Source: Leptobrachium leishanense
Lineage: Eukaryota > Chordata > Amphibia > Anura > Megophryidae
Reading direction: 5' to 3'
Assembly: GCA_009667805.1 (NCBI GenBank)
Contig: CM019064.1
Location: 113,372,328-113,436,327 of the forward strand
Length of the DNA stretch: 64,000 bases
Below the pieces are notes generated by a model that saw only the letters and a list, made by a program, of their open reading frames with translations, was not told the origin of the DNA and searched no databases. Of the stretch, positions 21,420 through 31,700 are shown piece after piece; position 1 is the stretch's first letter, and every line of letters begins with the position of its first letter. A program made the translations under genes and the position numbers.

Positions 21420-21660
21420 GGGATTTGTAGTCCTCTATAGCTGATGGTACATTGAGCTGTACTGTACAGAGCTATGTACCATCAGCTATAGAGGACTACA
21501 AATCCCAGCAATACATTGTACACTGTATGTATAATGTATTGCTGGGATTTGTTGTATCCTATATAGCTGGTGGTATTCTGCATTGTGCTGTAAAGAGGAC
21601 TACAAAACCCAGCAATAGTACAGTATACAGCGCAATGCAGAATACTGCCAGTTGTTCAGG
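21420..21660. repeat. Chain of hairpins (foldback repeat)
   Basis: A first hairpin at 21420-21506 has about 43-nt arms (GGATTTGTAGTCCTCTATAG and its inverse CTATAGAGGACTACAAATCC). It is followed by CAGCAATACATTGTAC inverted at about 21,547, then a third pair GCATTGTGCTGTA / GCGCAATGC to 21,660. Confidence 0.8.
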
Positions 21661-22480
21661 GACAATGATGGCATGCTTGGACTTGTAGTTCCCTAGCTGA
21701 TATATGCTTGGGGGGCTACAGTTCATGTGGATGTTTATATAATGGGGTGAGGGAATTTCTGCCCCGGGCACCCATAACTCGTTTCGCCACTGCAGCCCCC
21801 CATCGCTACTTACCAGCCTCAGCTGCTGCTCCACGCTGGCTCCGCACTTGCCCTCTGTGCTGTTGCCTCCTCCTCTTCTCACGTCTGTAATGTCACGTTG
21901 GTGGGTCAGGTGACCCGCCGATGTGAATCTCGCAGATCACGCGAGAGAGGGTGGGGGGAATGTAGCGTGCAGCTCCCAGACTCGCAATGCGAGTGTGGGA
22001 GACATGTTGCAGCGCCGCCGCCGACCAGACAGCTCCAGATTCGGACTCCGAGAGTCCGATACCGGAGCTGTTGAACAGGATGGCAGGAGCATTAAGGAAT
22101 GGACTGCTGGCGGTGAAGTGCCGGTATGGCGTACCGGCGAGTACCGCCTGAAAAAAAGCCCTGGACTCTCATATCAAATTATTAGTTAATCAAATATCTA
22201 GAGACAGACACATTGTACAGCTAGAGTTGCCACCGCTCCTTCAAACCAAACCTGAACTCTCTAGTGCAGGGTTGGACAGACTTTTGTAAGGCAATGGCTA
22301 TCTCTAATATATTCCAAGTGACGAGCTCACCTAACGTGTGAAAACTAAAAAAAAAACGCCAGTCTTGATGATAATAAGTACAATAATGTGAAAATATGAA
22401 AGTTCATTATTAGGTTGTCAAGGAAGACTTGTACTGCATACTGTCTGCAAATTTTGAGTTTCTCTGTATCAGCAGCAGTA
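21661..22480. other. Intergenic GC-rich DNA
   Basis: Contains a CpG-rich stretch (21,880-22,150) without a recognisable exon, and an isolated hAT-like end GTGCAGGGTTGGACAGAC near 22,264 with no partner. Confidence 0.35.
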
Positions 22481-23225
22481 GACTCCACAGCATCAGACCG
22501 CAACAACACTTAGACTCAGCAGCATCACTCAGCAGCAACACTCAATCAGACTCAGCAGCATCAGAGTGCTGCTGCTGAGTTTGAGTGCTGCTGCTGATGA
22601 GTCTGATAGAATGCTGCTGAGTTTGAGTGCTGCTGCTGAGTCTGATAGAATGCTGCTGAGTTTGAGTGCTGCTGCTCAGTCTGATGCTGCTGCTGAGTTT
22701 GAGTGCTGCGGCTGAGCTTGAGGGCTGCTCTGCTTGACTGCTGCTGAGTCTGATGCTGCTGCTGAGTTTAAGTGTTGCTGCTGAGTCTGAGGGAGTGCTG
22801 CTGAGTTTGAGTGCTGCGGCTGAGCTTGAGGGCTGCTCTGCTTGACTGCTGCTGAGTCTGAGGAGTGCTGCTGAGTTTGAGTGCTGCTGCTGAGTTTGAG
22901 TGCTGCGGGTGAGCTTGAGGGCTGCTCTGCTTGACTGCTGCTGAGTCTGATGCTGCTGCTGAGTTTAAGTGTTTCTGCTGAGTCTGAGGGAGTGCTGCTG
23001 AGTTTGAGTGCTGCTGCTGAGTCTGATAGAATGCTGCTGAGTTTGAGTGCTGCTGCTCGGTCTGATGCTGCTGCTGAGTTTGAGTGCTGCGGGTGAGCTT
23101 GAGGGCTGCTCTGCTTGACTGCTGCTGAGTCTGATGCTGCTGCTGAGTGTGAGTGTTGCTGCTGAGTCTGAGGGAGTGCTGCTGAGTTTGAGTGCTGCTG
23201 CTGAGCCTGATGCTGCTTATGAGTC
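22480..23225. repeat. CTG/CAG-rich minisatellite with strand switch
   Basis: 22,470-22,560 is CAGCAG-rich and 22,565-23,225 is CTGCTG-rich on the plus strand, so the two parts can fold on each other. The longer part is built from GAGTTTGAGTGCTGCTGCT and GAGCTTGAGGGCTGCTCTGC units. The 192-codon minus frame is a low-complexity reading of it. Confidence 0.9.
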
Positions 23226-23363
23226 TGACTGGCTCTCTCACCTCAGCTGCTGGACGGCGAAGGTGGGGCTTAACATGATGACATGCCTTCATGTTAAGCT
23301 CCGCTCTTCGCAGACCCCAGTGATTCTCCTGTACCCTCACTGACACTGAGAGTGACAGACATA

Positions 23364-23517
23364 CAGGGTTATTCAGATAGAGGCAAAAAGCAGGAGAATG
23401 TCTGGAGAATGGAAAATTCTAGGTCAAAATAGCCGATTTGGAAAGTGAGATAAATGGGAGAATTTTGACCTAGAATTTTCCATTCTCCTGCTTTTCACCT
23501 CTCTCTGAATAACCCTG
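23364..23517. mobile_element. Palindromic MITE with CAGGGTTATTCA ends
   Basis: Starts CAGGGTTATTCAG and ends CTGAATAACCCTG. The flanks GACATA / TATGTC extend the inverted repeat. Same inner palindrome as at 2685, 13704, 37605 and 53159. Confidence 0.8.
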
Positions 23518-24060
23518 TATGTCACTCTCACAGTTGACAGTGGAGCTGTGGAGGAGCTTAGCGTGAGGATGCGAGAAGACACATCACACGCATTTCCACA
23601 TCATATATACACAGGATATACACGTAATTTATAACAAGAGCTAAGTAGCTCATTAACACCAAGTTATCTCAATCAAGGTTTATTATAGTTTAGAGACTCA
23701 TTGTTGGGTGTTTTATTGCTTTACGGCTCTGCTATACAGTCGTGCCCCCAAATGTAAAAAGCAGCTAAAAAGATGACATTAGGAGAAAAGATGGACAGCT
23801 GGACTTAGGTCTGAAACAAGGACTGCCTCTTCTAAACAGGGACACTTGGGAGGTATTTGTAAACATCCTTTTATTCACAATCTGTACATAATTGCTGTTA
23901 TTGCCATTGTTTTATAAACACATGTGTTTCATTTGACGTTTTATTAAAAACACGACGAAGAGCTCTGGTTTTTGTGTTACTGATGCAGGCTTCTGTTGTC
24001 GTTTGAGTCCGACTCCTGTCTTTGTTTACATAGTTATAGACTTAACTTTATACAAGAAGT
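23518..24060. other. Intergenic DNA upstream of SLC35A5
   Basis: No feature recognised. Confidence 0.4.
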
Positions 24061-24250
24061 AACAAAACGTAATGACGCCAGGGCGCTGCGTCCTATGAGG
24101 TAGAGGCTAGACACGCACGAGGTGTCTTTGCTAACCCGGAAGTATGGCAGTATGCGTGCCAGCTAGTTATCTCCAGGAGAGGCGTGTTAAGATTGGTGAT
24201 CTGAGCACTGACGTCTAACTCTCCTACACTCGGGTTTATTGATCCCACAG
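24061..24250 (+). promoter_or_regulatory. SLC35A5: SLC35A5 promoter and non-coding exon 1
   Basis: GC-rich segment with an ETS-type ACCCGGAAGT near 24,135. It ends in GATCCCACAG followed by the donor GTAAGCC at 24,251. No in-frame coding start is evident before the donor, which fits a non-coding first exon. Divergent from ATG3, about 4.6 kb away. The start site is inferred only. Confidence 0.55.
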
Positions 24251-24559
24251 GTAAGCCGTGTCATTGTTATGTGCTCTGCAAGCGGCTTGGTATTGGTACC
24301 TTAAGTTGCTTGTAAAGTATGTTGGCTGCAGATCACAGGAATGTGTATATGTTATACCTGACACGCCGATGCTGAATGCAGCTCACCGGCAGCACGGGAT
24401 GCCTTCACCCTATTCCTGTCCCATGTGTTTTATGTCTTTGTGCAATGCAGACATTTCAGGGATGAGCACACGATTATTCGATTGTGTAAACTGCTACTTT
24501 AAAGAACAATCTATAGAGCCAGCATTCTGACCTGGTATGGAAAGTATCAGATCTGTGCC

Positions 24560-24680
24560 ATATGCAGAGTGCTTACACTTTATTTATATAGCGCCAGCAT
24601 ATGCTGCAGCGCAGGACAAAGGGCACAATATAGACAGGGTTACAATACACTGAGAATATTAGATTGTACCTGTCTGCTCC
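24560..24680 (-). mobile_element. LINE/SINE 3' tail fragment
   Basis: Minus strand ends in GCTGGCGCTATATAAATAAA, the L2/CR1-like tail also seen near 12,600. Confidence 0.5.
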
Positions 24681-25018
24681 CCAATACTTACTGCTAACCT
24701 GGAAATTTAATAAGACTTGAAGAGAGAAGGGGCTGTGTGTAGGTGTTGTTCTTTTTTTGTGTTTTTTTTTTTGCTTGCTGCTGAAGAAATATAATAATCT
24801 GTTCTGGTATCAAAGTGTCCATGGATTCCTGTGCTCAGTTTTTGACTTGTTGTTCCTGAGGAATGCGTAGCCCTCGACCCTGTTTATCTTTCAGCATGCT
24901 TTAACAAGACCTATGCCTTGTGTTTACTAGGACATAGTATATATAATATAATGTGTTTTATATATGTTTGTATGTACCATATGTCTTTTTTTTTTTTTTT
25001 TTTTTTTACCCCTTTCAG

Positions 25019-25064
25019 TGTGAATTTAAAGATGAAGAGAAATTATCAACAAGTATGTGACAAG
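25019..25064 (+). other. SLC35A5: Candidate SLC35A5 5' UTR exon 2 with short upstream ORF
   Basis: A long T tract plus ACCCCTTTCAG precedes 46 nt that end in GACAAG before GTAAGT, excellent splice signals. An ATG at 25,032 opens MKRNYQQVCDK. If spliced to the 28,590 acceptor the next triplet is TAA, so this ATG cannot start SLC35A5 and would form an 11-codon uORF. Confidence 0.5.
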
Positions 25065-25414
25065 GTAAGTAATGGGATTTCTGAGAATCTTCCAAGCATG
25101 CATAGGAGTTACAACTATGGCCTTCCAGATGTTTTGGAACTACATTTCCCCCAAGGCTCTGTTGACCTAATGAGTAGCTGAGTATCATGGGAAATGTGCA
25201 TGTGAACAGGTCCATGTTCATGCACACATGGGCTAGATTCCAAGTCAGGTGTAACCCTAAAGTGTCTTTAAAGCTGAGCAATACAAATCCTGTCTGTACA
25301 GGCAGAGGAAGCCTTTCACCTTTGCACAATTGTCACAGCAGATCGGGACGAGGGTGTGATATTCTGCTCTCGGCACAGCCACTTGATTAAGCTTAGAAGG
25401 AAAGTTTCAATGTT

Positions 25415-25497
25415 CTTGAACCCAGGACATACTTGAAAACGAGAGCAATCTCAATGTGTCCTTCCTGGTAAAATACTTTGCAAATAAATAAATAAGT
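25415..25497 (+). mobile_element. Truncated retroelement tail
   Basis: AATGTTCTTGAACCCAGGAC ... GTCCTTCCTGGTAAAATACT, ending in AAATAAATAAATAAG. Confidence 0.6.
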
Positions 25498-26163
25498 CAA
25501 ACACAGCGTGGCTAGCACAGGGGGACTCCTCAAATGCCGGGTCAGTGCCGGGGTGCTCCACTGTCCGGGATCCGCAGTCCACCAATAGTGTATAACAAAA
25601 ATCTTGCTTGACCATCTAAAAATATTTATTGTGGAGCGGCCACAGGGGTACTGGATTCAGGCGACGTTTCCACGAAGTGCCTATTGATAACTACAGAAGA
25701 TGTTACACAGGCCTAACCACTCCTGTATTTATCTTCTCACCAGGAATCGCTATTCCACTCTTGTCGCAAACTGGGCTTGCGGCCTGAGTGTTTTGATTCC
25801 CCTTGCCTCCTTACTGTAAACCTCTGCATGGAAGTGCAAGCTATTCCAATGTAGCTTGTGTTTCTACCCGGAAGATATTTCACTGAGAAATACTGTCTTG
25901 TCAAAGCAGGTGTTATGTGATTCTGCATTAGCAATATCACTTAATACGCCCATAATACACACCTATCCCACCCAAAAAAAATCATATACTTGCCTCTCAT
26001 CCTACAGTGCAGGTAGCAGCACGATCCGCCGCTCCCTCTCGTCAGGAGCAGAGTGAGATGGAGAACAAATAGTTCCTAGTCTCTCTATGTGATTCTTCGT
26101 GGCACTTTGCAATCTCATGAGAGAGTGATCTTGCGCCCAGGACACGTAGGACTCCATGAAATC
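25498..26163. other. SLC35A5 5' intron, no clear feature
   Basis: The GGCGACGTTTCCACGAAGTG word near 25,660 resembles other amphibian repeats. No boundary could be set. Confidence 0.35.
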
Positions 26164-26559
26164 CTACGGCCTCCTGGAGCCGATACTCGCAGTGCCGCTG
26201 CCGGTATTAGCCCGCCGTGCACTTTGTTCCGGGGCTAGGTGCTTTAAATGGATGTTTAAGGAATATCTGGAGGTGAAGATTTTCTTACTGTCTGTTTTAT
26301 CAACAACCATGGAGTAGGGCCTCCTGTTGGATAGAGTGTCCCCTTTAACCACAGCTATTGTAAACTTACCAGAGCCATTTAAGTCCTCTGTACCTGTAGC
26401 TGGTAAGTTTAAGGGAGGTCCTGATACTTGTACAGCAGGCTTGGAATCTAGCTCCTCGACTCCTATTGTGCGTTCTTCAAAATGTTTCTGGGTTACTCTC
26501 TCATTCATGTAGCCTTTTGACCAGAGCTGTTTTTGCACCATTTTGGTCCCTTGGGCCAC
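26164..26559 (-). pseudogene. Unassigned, probably transposon-derived ORF fragment
   Basis: A 131-codon minus-strand frame of mixed, globular-looking composition (MAQGTKMVQKQLWSKG, KFTIAVVKGDTLSNRRP, SKKIFTSRYSLNIHLKH). Another frame just upstream reads QHEKSAFQILKKARNEKTGQ, suggesting a longer, frameshifted gene. It lies in the SLC35A5 intron on the opposite strand with no splice context. I do not recognise a family; a gag-like retroelement ORF is my guess. Confidence 0.25.
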
Positions 26560-27488
26560 TTAATGGGCATTTTTCCTCCCTTAGCTTTGTTCACTTCTTT
26601 CTCCTTTGTTGTCCCGTTTTCTCATTTCTGGCTTTCTTTAATATCTGAAATGCTGATTTCTCATGTTGCGCATACCAATACTTTTGTGGTGCTACTTGTG
26701 TTCTTTATCATATGTTTTTTTTATTTTGTGTTTTATAAAATATATCGTTTATTTTTATAAATACAAAATAAGATGAAAAACCAGCGATGAGCTGGTTAAA
26801 TAGATAGATCGTTGCAGCAAGGCCTCTTATACACAAAAGCATAAATAGAAAACAGTCCAAAGTTCTCGTGCACACAGTAAGAATACAAAGGAATCCCTCT
26901 GGGTGAGCGTGTTCTAGAATGGGAAAGATAAAAGGACCTACATTGCGCAGTACGTCAACATACCTTAAAAACGACATAAGCGATGGAAGGACACACATTC
27001 ACTTATTCATGAGGCTTTATGTAGTTGGCTCTAAACAATATCCTTATATATATCTGCTGGTTTCAATTCTCACCGCTACCACCCGGTACGTAGCTCCTTC
27101 CCAGTACACTCCAGGGCAGCTACACGACTACATGCTCCTGATATCGTGGTGTCTTTATGGAGGATAGATAGCTCATGGTAGCTTCCAAAATATCAGAAGA
27201 GCCTCCGTGCAAAAAATCTCAATGAATACACAAAGAAAAAAACAGGATGCACTTGAGGACTTTATTTTTACCTAAGTCCTCAAGTGCATCCTGTTTTTTT
27301 CTTTGTGTATTCATTGAGGATTTTTTGCACGGAGGCTCTTCTGATATTTTGGAAGCTACCATGAGCTGCTTATTGGGTATCCTCCATAAAGACCCCACGA
27401 TATCCGGAGCCTGTAGTTGTGTACCTGCCTTGGAGTGAACTTGAAAGGAGCTACGTACCGGGTGGTGGTGAGAATTGAAACCGGCAGA

Positions 27489-27522
27489 TACCCTGTTTCC
27501 CCAGAAATAAGACCTAGTGTGT

Positions 27523-27557
<35 letters not shown>

Positions 27558-28251
27558 ATAACTGCTAAATTATAAGACATACCCCGAAAATAAGACCTAG
27601 TAGTAGGGCAACTTGAAGAGCCGCGGGAGAGAATCAGTGATGCCGGCGGCAGAGGAGGGAACAGAGCCGTATAAGGCTGCGGTCAACGATCGTTCTTTGA
27701 GCAGAAGGAACGTCCGTGAGAGTGGACATCCTTCCACTCTGATGCCCGTGTGGCGCTTAGCACTAAAAAGCGCAATCCACCTATGGAGGATTGCGCTTTG
27801 TAGCCTCGACTGCCTCTGTCGTAGCTTTTTGACGGGGAGGTTGAATTCACATTCGGTGGTAACGTGCAATTCGTGCGCACGCTACACTGTGTAGCCCTCC
27901 AGTCCAGCCTTCACAAAGCTGCGATGGACGCAGGGAAGTGCGGTCACATGGACGCACTCACTGAGCTTGTGTTGCATCACACTAACTGACCCTGAAGATG
28001 GCTGCCGTGCCCTCTGACCTGTGTCATCCTGGGCGGAGCCACTAGTTAAAGTGATAGCACAGGTTTAGTATAGTCAGCTATAACAGATACAGCCTTAGCC
28101 AATGCTTCCTCTAGCGCCGGCTCCTGTCACTGGCAAAAAAAATCCAGCAACCCCCAAAAAAAAAGACCTACTCTGAAAATAAGACTTAGTGTGTTTTTTG
28201 GGGGCCAAAACAAAATTTAAGAGAGTGTCTTATTTTCGGGGAAACACGGTA
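27489..28251. mobile_element. DNA transposon with TTTCCCCGAAAATAAGAC-type ends
   Basis: Starts CCCTGTTTCCCCAGAAATAA and ends TTATTTTCGGGGAAACACGG. Includes a T36 run (about 27,521-27,556) and internal AATAAGACCTAGT repeats. It interrupts the right arm of the foldback, so it inserted later. Confidence 0.7.
27672..27911 (-). mobile_element. AAGGCTG-family MITE copy nested in the transposon
   Basis: Starts TAAGGCTGCGGTCAACG. It contains AAGGAACGTCCGTGAGAGTG and the palindromic core AAAGCGCAATCCACCTATGG, both shared with the elements at 34,262 and 35,595. The right end is approximate. Confidence 0.5.
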
Positions 28252-28589
28252 TAGTTTAGAGCAAAGAAAGGCTCAAGAATAAATGAATGAATGCGTTTCC
28301 TACCATCACTTATGTAGTTTTTAAGGGATGTTGACGTACTGCACAATGTATGTCCTTATCTTTCCCATTCTAGGACACTCTCGGACCAGAGGGATTCCTT
28401 TGGATTCTTGCAGTGTGCGCAAGGAATTTGTACTGTTTTCTATAAAGTTTTTTTTGGTTCCAAAGACCAGAGTAACTATGATAAAGCATGTTCTCAGTCT
28501 TTTGTTAAACTATCCAGGATTTATTAGAATGATATTAAATTAGTGCATCAAATCTTGTCATTTTAATTAATAAACTCATTGAATTGCAG

Positions 28590-28745
28590 TAAAAGAACTG
28601 ATTGCTGTCACGGCGCCTGACAAAATGAGGCTCAACAAGAGTTCGTGGTTCTCAAAGTCCTCGCTGCACACATTTCTCCTTGGTTTTACCTTTGTGTGTC
28701 TTGGATCAAGTCGTGTCCTACTTGTGAAATTTTCAGCAAATGAAA
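28590..28745 (+). CDS. SLC35A5: SLC35A5 exon 3 (first coding exon; CDS begins 28625)
   Basis: Acceptor GAATTGCAG at 28,581-28,589. ATG at 28625 in the good context ACAAAATGA. The coding part reads [20 protein letters not shown], followed by the first membrane helix and LLVKFSANE, aligned with the human start. The donor is the weak GTTTGT after GAAA. It is chosen because only this phase restores the next exon (SANE-K-NTYDY). Confidence 0.88.
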
Positions 28746-31700
28746 GTTTGTTTGATTTATTTTTTTCTTTCGCTTTTGCCCGTTGTTGATTTAATGTTGT
28801 GTTGGGGATGAATACTGTAGACACACCACATATTTTCACCAATAATAGGACTCAAAACATTCTGGCAATCCTATATAGTATTTTGCTGGAATATATTTAT
28901 GACTGACATTTTGGAATTCAGAGTTCTCCATGTTGTGGATCATTTAATTATTGCGTCCTAGAGATCCTCATCATGTGTCTTTTCTATTTTATTTTTTAAA
29001 TTTTTTTTTAGTTCAGATTTCATTATTTATTATAGTCCAAACAGTAAAATAATGATGATAATACGACAGCAAAGTGGTAGGGATAAAAGGTTTTTGGTGG
29101 GAGAAAGTACAGGAACATAGGCCTAATAACAGGAGTGGTGTAGGGTCAGTATTGCGTTCATTAGGCAAATTCGGCAGGTAACACCAGTGACATACAGGGT
29201 TATTCAAAGAAATCCGAATTGTGGCCGACAGGTCACACTGAAATTCAGCATACCGTTACCTTACCTGGCCATTCGGCAGTTCGCCAAATGTTGGCGAATT
29301 GCCTGTACATTCGGTGCCTGTTCGAGGGCAGTGAAATCCCCATAGAAAAGCAATGCTTCATCTATTCAGAGAACAAAAATCAGCAGTGAAAAGTTGCCAA
29401 ATTGCCCTGCTGTTCGGTGGTTTCATTCAACAAGTTTACTCAGGCGAATCCCATAGGCGTCAATGTTAAAAATATTCCCATTTTAATTCAATATCTAATA
29501 AACCGTTGATTATAATCTGCAGTAAAGAGTCTCTTTATGTATAGATTTTTTTTTAGGATCTTTTAGTCATTTTTCGGTATTTTTATAGTGAATATTTTTT
29601 TTCCTTTTTAAAAAAAAATAATAGTGTTTTTTTTCTTTTCTGTAACATCCCTTTTTATTATCATTCATTGGATCTTATATGTAAATTTAAGACCTTTTTC
29701 ATTACGTAGTTTCTTTGCAAACAGCGTTTCACTTTTCAAATATTCAAGCGTACTGTGTGTTTGTTTGTTTTTTTCTCCCTTCTTCACTCCATTCGTCTGC
29801 GGTGTCGGGTTTTTCCGGCGGCTGCTTGGTTTTCTCTGGCGTGTTGGGGGTTAATCCAGATGTTTTTGCGGGTTTTCGGTGTGCGTTCGTCGGGTTTTGC
29901 AGTGAGTGTTCGTCGGGTTTGCGGCGACTTTTCCCTGCACCACAACGGCCCTGTGGTGCTTGCTGAATACACGGCAGGGTCGCCGAATTGCACCGAAATT
30001 GAAGAGCACGAAAAGTCACCGACCGTGCGTTGACTTTTCGATTCTCTTTGAATTACCCTGATAGCCTTTGTGGTGCAGGTGGATATTACATCAAAATACC
30101 CACCGTCCACTGGCTATCCTTACACTGAGAGGATGCAAAATATGTGGCGGTGTTAAAAATGTGTTCTAAAGAAGGATAAGCTAAACAAAAATGGCCCCCG
30201 CATTTCCTCTTGCCCTTTCACAAACACCAGAGCTGGTCCTATGAGGAAAGCAGTGCATGCTGGGAATATCTTGTACAGAAAAGTAGGAGAACCTTCCAAC
30301 AAGTGGATCTCCTATTTACCTTCAATAGAGCGTCAAATGCAGTATAGACCGTGACGACGGCAGCAGGCAGGCGATGAAGCCAGCATAGCCGCTTGCACAT
30401 GCCCATTCGTAGGGACCAGGTGAGGGCCAGGAGCTGTAAAACCGAGGCTCCTGATCACTTTTTCTGGCATAAGTACATATGCAGTATCTCTACACAATGA
30501 CAAGCATCCCAGATTTTTATGGAAAAGCCATGCAGTCACAGCATTATGAGACAATACAAGAAAAGTAGGGATGCACCGATACCATTTATTTTTTTTAGAC
30601 TGAGGACCGATACTTATATATATAAATGTCATGCGAACGCTTTCCAATAAATAAGTCAGGATTCACACACACTCACACTCTCTGCTCTAACGGTATTCTG
30701 ACTGGCCGCGTCCCAACAAGCGGCACCGGCAAAGGTTTAGAGCGGCTGCTCATTGGGAACCCCCCCCCCCAGCTGCGATCTCATGAGATTGTGCACAGTT
30801 CGACATCTCACGAGATTGCCTCGAGACTTGTTGGAACGTGGCCAGCCACAGGGGCTTGTCCGAATGTCGTTAGAGCATTCCAGCAGCCACCCCAGTCCCT
30901 CGGATACCAACAAGCCAGCTTAGTGCTGGCTTCTGGTATTGGGGGCATCTGCGTGAGCACCAGGTACTCGCGCAAGTGCCTGTATCTGTGCATCCCTAAA
31001 GAAAAGTCATTTAACATGTTAAGAGTGGCACATCTGCTCACCTCTATCCTTACAAGCAGGTTGTGTGAGAAGTAAATTGTATCTCCTATTCACTTAAAGC
31101 CACTTAAATTCAGTTCCTCCTCACCATTTATGTCCCACACCCCTCCTGTTAGATGGTGAGCTTACTCCGGGTCATCTTTACTGTTAATGTTTTTTATACA
31201 TCAAACTTTGTTTGTTAATTCAAATTTGGTTTTATGTTACCCGTTGTACAGTGCTGCGGAATATGTCAGAGCTTTATGTATCAGAAGTGGACAGCTCCAG
31301 CCTGGAAGGTTACACGTATCACACACTTGTTATAAGTGAACTGGTTTAAAAAAATGGTGTTTTTAAATTTAAAGAAATTGCAAATGAAGAACGGGTCATT
31401 TAGACAGAACAATGGATAAACAGACAGATACACAATGTGTAATTACCTTTTGTGCTCTTATAATTTATGTGATGCTCTGCTATAAAATCCTAACAAAAAT
31501 TTCAAATTTTTGTTCCTTTTACAGAAAATACCTATGACTATGTTCCCGTTACAGTTAATGTGTGTGCTGAAGCTGTTAAGCTCGTCTCTTGTGCAATGAT
31601 GTCCATCAGAATCATTTTAAAAGGTATGAGTTTTTTTACATTTCTTGGTGCGTAGGCAGACTTCCTAATCCCCATTCTCACAGGGCTGCTTTATGCATCA

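Larger units (their letters stand above)
26838..28447. repeat. Large foldback: inverted arms of about 420 nt with nested insertion
   Basis: The left arm (26,838-27,258) reads AAAACAGTCCAAAGTTCTCG ... AGGATGCACTTGAGGAC. After a 14-bp spacer the right arm returns as GTCCTCAAGTGCATCCTGTT and continues to GTACTGTTTTCTAT. It is broken at 27,489-28,251 by another transposon. Arm identity looks high (about 85-95% by eye). Located between SLC35A5 exon 2 and exon 3. Confidence 0.85.

Noticed and set aside
22768..23346. 192-codon Gln/Ser-rich protein
   Set aside because: Low-complexity reading of the CTG/CAG minisatellite with no start context or splice signals.
25032..25064. Start codon of SLC35A5 at 25,032
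   Set aside because: Splicing to the only suitable acceptor gives an immediate TAA. The ATG at 28,625 matches the family N-terminus.
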